The notes: generated from the sequence alone by a model not told the origin. 64,000 nucleotides of DNA from Leptolinea sp. HRD-7 (GCA_024363285.1 AP024710.1:1307001-1371000); one strand, 5' to 3'. Counted from the first letter of the stretch, positions 50,137-58,944 are shown. Made by a program: numbers and translations.

Positions 50137-50682
50137 ATGCCGCGAATTGTAGTTAATAACAAAGTTTATAACAGCCCGGACGAAATGCCGCCGGATGTGC
50201 GAGCAACCTATCTTAAAACATTGGAAATCCTGCACGATTCTGATGGAAACGGTATTCCGGATTTTCTGGAAGGAAAAGCCCCGGGCAGTGTCAGCAACGG
50301 GCAGATCCGTGTTGACGTGAAATCCGGTTCGCAATATATTGTGGGAGATAAAATCTTCACCAGCCTGGATGATCTTCCGCCGGATGCCCGCCTCAGATAT
50401 GACCAGGCCATCGCCCGGCTTGGACCGTTGATGTCGGATGTCAACGGGAACGGCATCCCTGATATGCTGGAGGGAAAACCGGTTCGACCGCCGGCGCGGC
50501 CGGAAACCCCGCCCGCTGATTATCCGGATATTCACCGCGCGACATCACAGGAACCCCCATCATCGGTTATCCAGGAGGATGTCTCCCTGTTCGGGGCGCG
50601 GGCGCTCATTTTGCTCGGTTTACTATTCCTGATGGGTTTAATGGGATTGGGCGTGTATGTTTATCTGACAATGGTCAAATGA
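50137..50682 (+). CDS. Membrane-anchored protein with two EF-hand-like calcium-loop repeats
   Basis: A 181-residue protein made of two homologous units of about 45 residues. Unit 1 is VVNNKVYNSPDEMPPDVRAT followed by DSDGNGIPDFLEG; unit 2 is IVGDKIFTSLDDLPPDARLR followed by DVNGNGIPDMLEG. The D-x-(D/N)-G-N-G-I-P-D loops match the calcium-binding loop of EF-hands and dockerin-like or thrombospondin type 3 repeats. A proline-rich linker and a C-terminal transmembrane helix (ALILLGLLFLMGLMGLGVYV) follow. With no signal peptide, the repeats probably face the cytosol. An exceptionally strong site, AAGGAGG, precedes ATG 50137. Function unknown. Confidence 0.8.
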   Translation: MPRIVVNNKVYNSPDEMPPDVRATYLKTLEILHDSDGNGIPDFLEGKAPGSVSNGQIRVDVKSGSQYIVGDKIFTSLDDLPPDARLRYDQAIARLGPLMSDVNGNGIPDMLEGKPVRPPARPETPPADYPDIHRATSQEPPSSVIQEDVSLFGARALILLGLLFLMGLMGLGVYVYLTMVK

Positions 50683-50866
50683 CGAAAACGCCCACATTTT
50701 TCGTTTAAATGACAATAAGCGTTAGGATTAGTTGATCATAGCCGGGTCAATTAATTTGCGGGTTTAACAACAGACAGCCAGAATTTACGTTATTCCTGCT
50801 GGTAGATTTGGGGCTATAATCCTTTCGGGCGAATTAGACCAACCCTTCAATCCGGATGACGTGTTG

Positions 50867-51679
50867 ATGGACAGTGTATCGATTCAACCTCAAATTTACT
50901 CATACATATATCATACCGGGGCGCAAAGCGATCCCTGGCTCGTGATAGTTCATGGATTCACCCACGATCACACCTACTTCAGACGGCAGATCGAGGAATT
51001 TCAGCGGGATTACCGGATTCTTGCCGTAGACCTGCGCGGGCACGGGCTATCTTCCCATATCCCCGGCCCCTATGGGGTGGAAGAATACGCGGATGATATT
51101 CAAATCGTGCTGGATAATGCCGGTATTGACCGGGCAATCTACTGGGGCACGCATACCGGATCGGCTATCGGGTTGATACTGGCGTTGCGCCAGCCGGAGC
51201 GTTTCAGTTCACTGATACTGGAGGGGACGTTCCTTCCGAGCTTTCCCATGCCTCGGGTGGGTGAATTGATCGACCGTGCAAAGTCGCAGGCTCGCGAAAA
51301 GGGTGTGCCGGCGGCCCGCGATGACTGGTTTGCGCATGCCGACTGGTTTGACCATATCAACCGTTTTCCTGAGACCTGCCGGGCGGAGGAACACCGCGCC
51401 ATGGTCAACCGGTTTGAAGGCGCCCCGTGGCTGGCTGACATGCCAGCCCGGCCTGTCACCCCCGCGGCAGTTCACCTTCAGGATATCCGGCAGCCGGTTC
51501 TCCTGTACAATGGTATGGATGATCTAGACGATTTCAAACGGGCGGCTGAATTTCTTTCACAAAATCTACCGTGCAACCGGCGTGAAGAGATCCCGAACGC
51601 GGGCGGTTTTCCGGGTTGGGAAAACCCTGATAATGTAAACACTGTGGTTCGAAATTTTTTGAACCAGTTAATTTCTTGA
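50867..51679 (+). CDS. Alpha/beta hydrolase-fold protein lacking catalytic Ser and His
   Basis: A 270-residue alpha/beta hydrolase. The fold motifs are clear: LVIVHGFTHDHTYFRRQIEE, then YRILAVDLRGHGLSS and PVLLYNGMDDLDDFKRAAEF. The nucleophile elbow reads WGTHTGSAIG, so the position usually held by Ser carries His, and the usual C-terminal AGHFP histidine is Gly (NAGGFPGWENPDNVN). It may be a non-catalytic binding protein or use another mechanism. ATG 50867 is chosen among GTG, TTG and ATG in a row. The DinB-like gene follows after 17 bases. Confidence 0.82.
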   Translation: MDSVSIQPQIYSYIYHTGAQSDPWLVIVHGFTHDHTYFRRQIEEFQRDYRILAVDLRGHGLSSHIPGPYGVEEYADDIQIVLDNAGIDRAIYWGTHTGSAIGLILALRQPERFSSLILEGTFLPSFPMPRVGELIDRAKSQAREKGVPAARDDWFAHADWFDHINRFPETCRAEEHRAMVNRFEGAPWLADMPARPVTPAAVHLQDIRQPVLLYNGMDDLDDFKRAAEFLSQNLPCNRREEIPNAGGFPGWENPDNVNTVVRNFLNQLIS

Positions 51680-51696
51680 CGGATTGAGGAGGGAAA

Positions 51697-52200
51697 ATGA
51701 TCAAGGATATGATTTCACAGGTATACCGCTATAACGCGTGGGCCAACAACCGTATTCTGGATGCGGCGGCTAAATTATCGGAAGAGGAATACCGGGCTAA
51801 TACCAATCCTTCCTTTGGCAGCGTGCACAATACGCTGGTACACATCATGAGCGCGCAATGGGTATGGCTCAGCCGCTGGGTGGGCAGTTACCCGCGAAAG
51901 CATCTGGATCCAACCGGGTTTGCCGGGCTGTCTGAAGTCCGCACCCGGTGGGCTGAAGTGGAAAGCAACACTCACCTGTACATTACCCGCTGTTCCGAAG
52001 AAAACCTGATCGGTCAGCTCTCGTATATCAATTCACAAAATGCCAAGAAATCTTACCCACTCTGGCAGTTGATGCTTCATCAGGTCAATCATGCCACCCA
52101 GCACCGCAGTGAAGTCGCTTTGATTCTGACCTGTTTTAACAAATCTCCCGGCGCGATGGATTTTATGGTTTTTGTGGATTCAGAATCCAAAAAGAAGTAG
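51697..52200 (+). CDS. DinB family protein (second of three)
   Basis: A 167-residue four-helix bundle of the DinB family. The three metal histidines are present in FGSVHNTLVHIMSAQWVWLS and LMLHQVNHATQHRSEVALIL. This is the standard arrangement of thiol-dependent S-transferases and damage-inducible proteins. AGGAGG precedes ATG 51697. It is probably co-transcribed with the alpha/beta hydrolase upstream, which could suggest a shared detoxification role. Confidence 0.92.
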   Translation: MIKDMISQVYRYNAWANNRILDAAAKLSEEEYRANTNPSFGSVHNTLVHIMSAQWVWLSRWVGSYPRKHLDPTGFAGLSEVRTRWAEVESNTHLYITRCSEENLIGQLSYINSQNAKKSYPLWQLMLHQVNHATQHRSEVALILTCFNKSPGAMDFMVFVDSESKKK

Positions 52201-52252
52201 ATGGATCAGAATTTTGCCTGTATAAGGCGCTGAAACAACGAAAGTTGACCAC

Positions 52253-53137
52253 ATGGCAGGCAACGAAAAAAGAAACACAATAGTGTTATTTTCACTGATC
52301 GCGGTCGCCGTCATTTTTCTGGCAATCAGCCTGACTGAGCTTGAATTAAAACCCGGTATGCCTCCGCCGGCAATTGAAAACAATCAGGTAATGGTTGCCA
52401 ATGATTCGGGTTCTTATGAAGAGACAATCCCCGTCAATCGCTTCATTATTATTCTGATATGTCTGATAGCGGCGGGCGCGTTTCTTTATTCCGTTATCAA
52501 AGTATTACGAGGAGCTTCGTGGCGGGATATATTCAACTTTTTATTATCTATGATTTTTATTGTCTTAATAATCGGGGGCTTGCTTCTGGCTATTCTGGCT
52601 TTGCCACATTCTACCGAGACGGTTCAATCTCCGATCGCTATTCCCACGCCTGAGCCGCCGGTAACAGCCCCACTGGGCCCGGTTCCACCCATCTTATTGT
52701 GGATTGTGGGTGGTTGTCTGTTAGTTTTCGGTATCATGATAGTTGTCTGGGTATTCCGGATTATGCGTAAAAAACCAGATGCGTCTGATCTGATCGGGCT
52801 GGAAGCGGAAAAAGCACGGCAAAATATTTTACTGGGTGTGGGGTTAAAAGATGTGATCGTTCAATGTTACTGGCAAATGAGCAAAGTGTTGCAGGAAGAT
52901 CGAGGTATTACCCGTAAAGAGACCATGACCACTCTGGAGTTTGAAGAGACCCTGATCTCCGCCGGTTTTTCACGGGAACCTGTACACGAGTTGACTCGCA
53001 TGTTTAATGCCGCCCGCTATGGCAACTGGCAGCCATCTAAAGAAGACGAAAGTAAGGCGATCCAATGTTTTGAAGATATCACCCGCTTTACACAGTTCCG
53101 TCAGAAAGGGGAAAACATTGAAGCCCTCTCCAGGTAA
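52253..53137 (+). CDS. DUF4129 domain-containing membrane protein
   Basis: A 294-residue protein with four transmembrane helices and a cytosolic C-terminal DUF4129 domain (VIVQCYWQMSKVLQEDRGIT, then RKETMTTLEFEETLISAGFS and VHELTRMFNAARYGNW). In other bacteria DUF4129 is the C-terminal part of transglutaminase-like membrane proteins (TgpA type) and lies in operons with MoxR and DUF58. It is the first gene of a five-gene operon here. The ribosome site is weak. Confidence 0.88.
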   Translation: MAGNEKRNTIVLFSLIAVAVIFLAISLTELELKPGMPPPAIENNQVMVANDSGSYEETIPVNRFIIILICLIAAGAFLYSVIKVLRGASWRDIFNFLLSMIFIVLIIGGLLLAILALPHSTETVQSPIAIPTPEPPVTAPLGPVPPILLWIVGGCLLVFGIMIVVWVFRIMRKKPDASDLIGLEAEKARQNILLGVGLKDVIVQCYWQMSKVLQEDRGITRKETMTTLEFEETLISAGFSREPVHELTRMFNAARYGNWQPSKEDESKAIQCFEDITRFTQFRQKGENIEALSR

Positions 53138-53771
53138 AGTGGTCTTTGTTTTCTTTCTTTTAGCCGCATTATTCCTGATCCTTTTGAATTGGCCGGCGTT
53201 TGTGACAGGATTTTTACAACCAATTTCAATGGTTGTCTGGTTGGTTTTGCGGACCTTTGTTTTGAGTGTTGATCAGCAGTATTACTGGTGGGCGTTGATC
53301 CTCGTGATTATCGTTTTTCTGTTTCGGCTTGTTCCTCGTGTTAACATGGCGGAAGAACCGACACCTGAAAACTCTCTAAATGAAACCCTGCGCTCCATAC
53401 AACACTGGCGGTCTATGTACATTCCGGATGAAAACAGCCGGTTTCACGACCAGTTCCTCAAAAGGGAATTTGTCCACTTGCTGGTGACAATGTACGCGGC
53501 CCGGGAGCATGTGGCAGCTGATTTTCATTTGCACGAACAATTGCGGCAGGGAGAGATTTATTTACCCGAAGGGATCCGCTCATATCTGTTTCGTGAAGAT
53601 CCTTTTCCTGAACCAAAAACATGGAAAACTGTTGCGAAATCCATCCTCAATGCTCCTCGCCGTTGGTGGAATGAAAGTCGAAGCCGCAAACGGGAGGAAA
53701 ATGACCGGAAAATGGAAGAAATTTTGACGTTTTTTGAAACATCATTGGAGATTGACCATGTCGATAAATAA
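53118..53771 (+). CDS. Membrane protein of the MoxR operon
   Basis: A 217-residue protein with two N-terminal transmembrane helices (VVFVFFLLAALFLILLNWPA and YYWWALILVIIVFLFRLVP) and a soluble C-terminal domain rich in charged residues (FHDQFLKREFVHLLVTMYAA). TTG 53118 fits best: GGGG lies 7 bases upstream and the first helix follows directly; the longer frame runs inside the DUF4129 gene. It overlaps that gene by 20 bases and the MoxR gene by 14. Family not recognised, but position suggests a subunit of the same membrane complex. Confidence 0.78.
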   Translation: MKPSPGKVVFVFFLLAALFLILLNWPAFVTGFLQPISMVVWLVLRTFVLSVDQQYYWWALILVIIVFLFRLVPRVNMAEEPTPENSLNETLRSIQHWRSMYIPDENSRFHDQFLKREFVHLLVTMYAAREHVAADFHLHEQLRQGEIYLPEGIRSYLFREDPFPEPKTWKTVAKSILNAPRRWWNESRSRKREENDRKMEEILTFFETSLEIDHVDK

Positions 53772-54750
53772 ACAGGCACCTATGACTATTGAACGTGTGG
53801 CTGCCCTCTCTGTTCAGATTGTGGAAGAAGTGGAAAAAGCCGTAATCGGCAAACGGGACGTTCTGGAAAAAATGGTAGCGGCTTTCCTATCCTCCGGAGG
53901 ACATATTCTTCTGGAAGATTATCCGGGGTTGGCCAAGACGTTGATCGCCAATTCCTTCGCATCAGCACTGGGTATGCAGTTCAAACGCATTCAATTTACC
54001 CCTGATCTATTGCCGGGCGATATCACCGGGGGATATGTGTTTGAATCTGACAAAAACCGATTTGTGCTGCGCAAAGGTCCCATTTTCACGAATATTTTGC
54101 TGGCTGATGAGATCAACCGCGCCTCACCCAAAACTCAATCCGCGCTGCTGGAAGCCATGCAGGAATATCAGGTGACAATGGAAGGTGAAACGCAGGAACT
54201 GCCTGATCCGTTCATGGTGATCGCCACTCAGAACCCGATCGAATACGAGGGGACGTTCCCGCTGCCCGAAGCGCAGCTTGACCGCTTTATGGTGAAGCTC
54301 TCCATCGGGTATCCCACACCGGATGAAGAAGATGAGATCCTCAAACGCCGCGCGGACAGAAAGGCGGATGTTGTGCCCCTAAATTCGGTGATCACGCCGG
54401 AAATATTTTTGCAAATGCGCGCCGCGGTGGAAAACATTCATGTTGACGCGGATGTACGCCGTTACATGGTCAACCTTGTCGACCGGTCGCGGGCATACCG
54501 GCAGGTGGCTGTGGGCGTTAGTCCGCGCGGGTCATTGGCATTGCTTAAACTCTCACGGGCGTGGGCGGCCATTCATGGGCGAGATTATGTCATTCCGGAT
54601 GATGTCAAACAATTCATTCAACCCGCTCTGGCCCATCGTATTATCCTGGATCCCAGTCTATGGGATGTGAAGAAATCGGAAAACCGGGTGATCGATGAAC
54701 TAGTTGCAACAGTTCCTGTGCCGGTTCTGAAGTTGGAATATGACGGATAA
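53758..54750 (+). CDS. MoxR family AAA+ ATPase
   Basis: A 330-residue chaperone-like ATPase. Walker A is EDYPGLAKTLIANSFA, Walker B ILLADEINRASPKTQSALLE, sensor 1 FMVIATQNPIEYEG, followed by the arginine finger region FPLPEAQLDRF and the lid. MoxR proteins drive maturation of protein complexes or metal cofactors, together with a DUF58 partner. ATG 53758 has GGAG upstream; it overlaps the preceding gene by 14 bases and the DUF58 gene by 11. Confidence 0.96.
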   Translation: MSINKQAPMTIERVAALSVQIVEEVEKAVIGKRDVLEKMVAAFLSSGGHILLEDYPGLAKTLIANSFASALGMQFKRIQFTPDLLPGDITGGYVFESDKNRFVLRKGPIFTNILLADEINRASPKTQSALLEAMQEYQVTMEGETQELPDPFMVIATQNPIEYEGTFPLPEAQLDRFMVKLSIGYPTPDEEDEILKRRADRKADVVPLNSVITPEIFLQMRAAVENIHVDADVRRYMVNLVDRSRAYRQVAVGVSPRGSLALLKLSRAWAAIHGRDYVIPDDVKQFIQPALAHRIILDPSLWDVKKSENRVIDELVATVPVPVLKLEYDG

Positions 54751-56020
54751 AGTCAGGGTACTCAGCGCGGTCATACTCGGATTGCTGGTCGCTGCCATGA
54801 TCACCCGCAATGGTGATGTGGCCTGGTTAACCCTGCCTGTTTTGACATATCTGGGAATAGGTCTGTGGCAATCACCGGATATGAAGGTTTTACGTCTGAA
54901 TGCATCGCGATCCATTAAGCAAATCAGTCAGAATGGGCAAATCCGGGTGGATGCCGCCGTTACAGTTGAGAATGCTTCAACTGAGTCAACGGCAGTCTGT
55001 ATAAAAGACACGCTTCCAGAGTATGCCAGTCAAATTGACGGCAGCCTCATGGAATGGGCGTTCCTGCGGCCGGGTGATTCTGTGGACGTGAAATATTCAT
55101 TTACGGCAGCGCGCGGAGATTTCGTCTGGGAAAACATACAGGTGACCGCATCTGATCCCCTTGGGGTTCTTTCGGTAAAACGAGTCTTACCCGCCCGTGG
55201 TGACATTCAGGTGAGGCCGTCTTTCCATAAGTTTAAAGCCATACCGCTTCGTCCGCGCAGTACACTGCATTCGCCCGGATCCATTCCCGCCAGGCTGGGG
55301 GGCAATGGCACGGATTTTTATGGCGTGCGCGAATATCATGCCGGTGATCCATTGAGGTCATTGGACTGGCATCAAACGGCGCGGCACCCGAAGAAATTTT
55401 TCACCCGTGAATTTGAGCAAGAAGAGATTGCTGAAATTGGTCTTATCCTTGACGCTCGCCCGTCTGTTGAGTTGCGCGTAAACGGCGAGAGTCTGTTTGA
55501 GCATGGAGTCACCGCGGCTGCGTCACTGGCAGAGATGTTTATTCACCAGGGACATCGTGTCAGCCTGATGGTATTTGGTAAACACACATCTATCGCCTTC
55601 CCCGGATATGGCAAAATCCAATTGCGCCGAATCATGAACTGCCTTTCAAGGGCAAGGGTGGAATTTGACGGACATTCATCACCGCATATCGATTTCCTGC
55701 CCATCCGTATGTTTCCTGTGCGATCCATGATCATCGTGATCAGTTCGCTAACGTCCAGTGACATGCCACTTTACCAGCGTTTACGTGCCAGCGGCTACCA
55801 GGCTTTATTGATCAGCCCGAATCCCATTGATTTTGCCGTCACAGAAACATCCGGCGACCCCTATTACAAATTAGCTGTTCGAACGACCCGCATCGAGAGA
55901 AGGCTAATTCTTAATTCCATCGCCGCGTTGCAGGTTCCGGTCATTGACTGGAATGTAAACCAGCCGTTATTCCCGCTGGTACGTAGCGCGCTGACGCGGT
56001 CACGTGGACAAGGGATTTAA
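54740..56020 (+). CDS. DUF58 domain-containing protein
   Basis: A 426-residue membrane-anchored protein. Two N-terminal helices (VLSAVILGLLVAAMITR, then a second) precede an immunoglobulin-like region (VDAAVTVENASTESTAVCIK) and the DUF58 signature YHAGDPLRSLDWHQTARHPK with a von Willebrand A-like domain (IGLILDARPSVELRVNGES). It is the standard MoxR partner, suspected to bind substrate proteins at the membrane. Translation is coupled to MoxR. Confidence 0.95.
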   Translation: MTDKVRVLSAVILGLLVAAMITRNGDVAWLTLPVLTYLGIGLWQSPDMKVLRLNASRSIKQISQNGQIRVDAAVTVENASTESTAVCIKDTLPEYASQIDGSLMEWAFLRPGDSVDVKYSFTAARGDFVWENIQVTASDPLGVLSVKRVLPARGDIQVRPSFHKFKAIPLRPRSTLHSPGSIPARLGGNGTDFYGVREYHAGDPLRSLDWHQTARHPKKFFTREFEQEEIAEIGLILDARPSVELRVNGESLFEHGVTAAASLAEMFIHQGHRVSLMVFGKHTSIAFPGYGKIQLRRIMNCLSRARVEFDGHSSPHIDFLPIRMFPVRSMIIVISSLTSSDMPLYQRLRASGYQALLISPNPIDFAVTETSGDPYYKLAVRTTRIERRLILNSIAALQVPVIDWNVNQPLFPLVRSALTRSRGQGI

Positions 56021-56025
56021 CAAAA

Positions 56026-56541
56026 ATGCAGCAGCAACCGCGGTTCTTACGAAGTTATGTGTTTTTTATCAGTCTCGCCATGATGGTGATATGTCATGCC
56101 GCCGCGTTTTTCTTGATAGGTGAGTGGATCGGTTTAATAAGTGCCTTGGGGTTGGGTGTCTTGTGGTTTTTACTACACAAACGTAACAACCGGTGGCTGC
56201 CGCATGTGTTATTGATCCTCTCACTGGCGGTTTCTGCCGCCGCCATTATTTCCGGCGGATATCCCATTTTCGGGATGGCAGGTTCTGTTTTTGCCCTGGT
56301 GGTGTGGGATGCGCATCAGTTGATTTGCGATCTCCACGGAATTCCACAGACGGAAACCATCAGCCGGTTTGAGCAGCATCATCTGCGATCATTGGCACTG
56401 GCTATGGGCGTTGGTCTGTCAATCGCGATCATTGGTCGGTTTATCAATCTAAAGGTACCATTCATTCTACTGTTCGCGATTATTCTGCTCATACTGTTCG
56501 GGCTTGACAGATTATGGTCACAACTCGCGCGGTATAAATAA
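56026..56541 (+). CDS. Six-helix membrane protein closing the MoxR operon
   Basis: A 171-residue, almost wholly hydrophobic protein with about six transmembrane segments. It starts 5 bases after the DUF58 stop. It may take the place of the membrane part of the transglutaminase (TgpA-type) that normally completes such operons; no transglutaminase core with Cys-His-Asp is encoded. Family not recognised. Confidence 0.72.
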   Translation: MQQQPRFLRSYVFFISLAMMVICHAAAFFLIGEWIGLISALGLGVLWFLLHKRNNRWLPHVLLILSLAVSAAAIISGGYPIFGMAGSVFALVVWDAHQLICDLHGIPQTETISRFEQHHLRSLALAMGVGLSIAIIGRFINLKVPFILLFAIILLILFGLDRLWSQLARYK

Positions 56542-56602
56542 CATTAAATAGAATAAATGTCTTATAATTAAAGGTGACCAACCATTCGATGGGGAGAGCC
56601 AA

Positions 56603-57031
56603 ATGCGTATCGGATTTTTCACCGATAAATCCCATTCACCTGAGCCTGAAGAAATTCGCGGTATTCTGGGCTCCTGTTTACCAGTGTGGGAAGAATTGCT
56701 GACTCATATCCGCCAAACGTACCATCCTGTGGAAGATTTTAAATTCCTGTACGGTAAGAATTATGGCTGGGCGGTCCGTTTCCGGTTAAAAGGCAAGTTG
56801 TTGACCTCTTTATATCCGGCGGAGGGTTATTTTTCGGCACAAATCATAATGAGCCCGGTCGAAGTGGATACAGTGCAGTCAATGAATATGGGCAGGAATG
56901 TAAGACAGGCGATTGACTCAGCCACTCCGTATCCGGAAGGCCGCTGGCTGTTTATCCCGGTGCAAAACCGGGACGATCTGGCGGATATCACCCGACTTTT
57001 GGAAATTCACGCGCGGTCAAAAAGGGCGTAA
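56603..57031 (+). CDS. DUF3788 family protein (second of two)
   Basis: A 142-residue DUF3788 protein: PVWEELLTHIRQTYHPVEDF, then FLYGKNYGWAVRFRLKGKLL, SLYPAEGYFSAQIIMSP and YPEGRWLFIPVQNRDDLADI. It is closer to the family consensus than the copy at 30869. GGGGAGAG precedes ATG 56603. Function unknown. Confidence 0.9.
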   Translation: MRIGFFTDKSHSPEPEEIRGILGSCLPVWEELLTHIRQTYHPVEDFKFLYGKNYGWAVRFRLKGKLLTSLYPAEGYFSAQIIMSPVEVDTVQSMNMGRNVRQAIDSATPYPEGRWLFIPVQNRDDLADITRLLEIHARSKRA

Positions 57032-57082
57032 AAACCTCCACTCATCACGGAATTATCACTGAACCAGGAGAGTCTATACATA

Positions 57083-57568
57083 ATGAATAACGAGTTAATT
57101 CAGCAGTTCGCGCATACATGGCGGACATTTGATGCCATCGTGAGTGATTTTGATACCAATGCGTGGCTGCATACCGGCCGCGGAGTGATCACGCCGGCAA
57201 GGCTTTCATTACACCTTTTGCAGAGCATCCAGTATTACATCGAAGATGACACATTCTCCGCTTTTGCTTCAGGCCGGGATTTCCATCAAAATTGGGAGAC
57301 GATGAGTGATGAGGAACTTCCGTCAAAGGATGATATCCGGGCAGCTATTCATGATCTTAGAGGTTTGACAGAAAATTGGCTGCGGAATGTGGAACTCCAG
57401 TCCGTCAATACAACATTTGACTGGGCCGGGAAGACCAAAATGGGTGTGGTGATCTTCATCCTGCGTCACTTTGTGTATCATATGGGTGAGTTAAGTTCCC
57501 TGTTGAATGAAAGCTGGAATGGAAAAGCCAATGATAATTTTAAGAACACAGTCTCTCTGGTTTCATAA
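57083..57568 (+). CDS. DinB family protein (third of three)
   Basis: A 161-residue DinB-like helical bundle (FAHTWRTFDAIVSDFDTNAW, then ARLSLHLLQSIQYYIED and VVIFILRHFVYHMGELSSLL). Histidines in the second helix and in RHFVYHMGE provide the likely metal ligands. AGGAG lies upstream. It follows DUF3788 by 51 bases. Confidence 0.86.
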   Translation: MNNELIQQFAHTWRTFDAIVSDFDTNAWLHTGRGVITPARLSLHLLQSIQYYIEDDTFSAFASGRDFHQNWETMSDEELPSKDDIRAAIHDLRGLTENWLRNVELQSVNTTFDWAGKTKMGVVIFILRHFVYHMGELSSLLNESWNGKANDNFKNTVSLVS

Positions 57569-57599
57569 CCGGGTTAGTCTATCAGGAGCCTGGTAGCGT

Positions 57600-57776
57600 A
57601 TGTGTACCAGTTTTGTGTACCGCAAAGAAAACGTGCTGATCGGCATGAATTTTGATAACAACGGTATGAAATACCGGGTTTTAGCCAACCAGGGCAAAGG
57701 TTTCCTCGTCTCAGTCGAAGTAAATGTCGGTATCCATTCATTGAACCTTACTATCCATGAAAGGAATCCACTATGA
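57600..57776 (+). pseudogene. N-terminal fragment of a Cys-Ntn hydrolase
   Basis: The frame begins MCTSFVYRKENVLIGMNFDN and keeps going for 58 codons. M-C-T-S-F with Cys2 is the autocatalytic start of Ntn hydrolases of the choloylglycine/penicillin acylase type; full members have about 250-350 residues. Here it ends early, and the last 25 residues do not fit, so an internal deletion or frameshift has destroyed it. Its stop overlaps the next start codon by ATGA. Confidence 0.7.
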
Positions 57777-58321
57777 GCAACGATCTCATTGAAGAAAATG
57801 TATCCTGGGTTACTCCCTGGTTTCTTGAACCGTACAGTGTAGAAATTGATCTGACGGCGTCAGAGCGGGATGTGTTGGACGAAATTTCATCCCGCTGGTC
57901 AACATCTGACAAGATTGTATTGTTTGAAGACCTGAGTGAACGTTTCGGCCGCGATTTTGTCGGACGGATCATTGACCGGGTTGTGGCCGCGCATATTCAG
58001 CCCGAATGGGAGGAAAACGGCCGGAAAGAGCCGTCCAATAATCTGGATGACTTCATCCGGCTTCTGTGGGAACCGCTGCCAGCCGCTGGTTTTGATGTCT
58101 CCATTGAACACATGCCGGAAGGGGTTCAGATCCATTGCACCCGCTGCCCGCACGCCGACATCGGCCGGCGGAATAACGCGGCGTTCTGGTTTTATCACCT
58201 TGTTTGCAGCGGCGACCCGTATGCCGCGGCGGGTTTTAACCCGCGGATCGGTTTCCGCCGGACTCAGACTCTCATGGAGGGGCATCCGTGTTGTGACCAT
58301 TTTTATTTCATCAAACCATAA
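57773..58321 (+). CDS. L-2-amino-thiazoline-4-carboxylic acid hydrolase-like protein
   Basis: A 182-residue protein matching the ATC hydrolase family: IQIHCTRCPHADIGRRNNAA preceded by FDVSIEHMPEGV, then CSGDPYAAAGFNPRIGFRRT, QTLMEGHPCCDHFYFI. The Cys-rich motifs (CTRCPHA and HPCCDHFY) are the conserved core. The original member converts ATC to N-carbamoyl-cysteine in L-cysteine synthesis by Pseudomonas, but most members are uncharacterised. AAAGGA precedes ATG 57773. Confidence 0.87.
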   Translation: MSNDLIEENVSWVTPWFLEPYSVEIDLTASERDVLDEISSRWSTSDKIVLFEDLSERFGRDFVGRIIDRVVAAHIQPEWEENGRKEPSNNLDDFIRLLWEPLPAAGFDVSIEHMPEGVQIHCTRCPHADIGRRNNAAFWFYHLVCSGDPYAAAGFNPRIGFRRTQTLMEGHPCCDHFYFIKP

Positions 58322-58422
58322 ATTGAATTCTGTTTGATTGAATTCGAGGGTGGTCACCGGGATAATATAAAATATGTTAATATATAAGTAATGTTATATA
58401 TTACGATTTTATGGAGAAACCG

Positions 58423-58944
58423 ATGGAAAAGTATCCGGTTCTGGCGCAGAAATTATTCAGAAAGCAGATTATCTTTGCCAGCGTTATGAGCGTTACAGCC
58501 CTCATTTTAGGGTTAGTGTATCGTGAGGTTTCACGTGGATTCTTTAAAAATTTGAACCTGGAGCAGCAACTTGTTTACGGTCATGATATGAGCCTTGTGC
58601 ATGGACATACATTCCTTCTGGGTGTTGTCATACCGGTTGTGTTGGCGTGTTTTGTGCTCATTGTTCTTACCAATCTGAACGAAAAGCGATTAAAGAACAT
58701 AAACTTAAGATTTTCCGCGTATATGATCGCCGCATTGGTTGCATTGGCTTTGATGGTATACAAGGGTTTGTCATTTATTATCGGGGCGGGTATTCCTTTA
58801 GAAACGATTGATGCTGGTTTATTCTTCGGAAACCGCGTTCTACGCGGAACCTTATTTGGACTTTCACACATCACCATCTTTTGGTCAATTGGTGAAATAA
58901 TGACGGGGTTGGCGCTTTCAACCCGGATACAAAAAAAGGGATAA
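58423..58944 (+). CDS. DUF2871 family membrane protein
   Basis: A 173-residue protein with five hydrophobic segments. It fits DUF2871: QIIFASVMSVTALILGLVYR followed by E, then MSLVHGHTFLLGVVIPVV with its H-x-H pair and RGTLFGLSHITIFWSIGE. The His pairs in the membrane suggest a heme- or metal-binding protein. ATG 58423 is preferred to ATG 58411 because GGAG lies 8 bases upstream. The DNA upstream is very AT-rich. A strong terminator follows. Confidence 0.87.
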   Translation: MEKYPVLAQKLFRKQIIFASVMSVTALILGLVYREVSRGFFKNLNLEQQLVYGHDMSLVHGHTFLLGVVIPVVLACFVLIVLTNLNEKRLKNINLRFSAYMIAALVALALMVYKGLSFIIGAGIPLETIDAGLFFGNRVLRGTLFGLSHITIFWSIGEIMTGLALSTRIQKKG

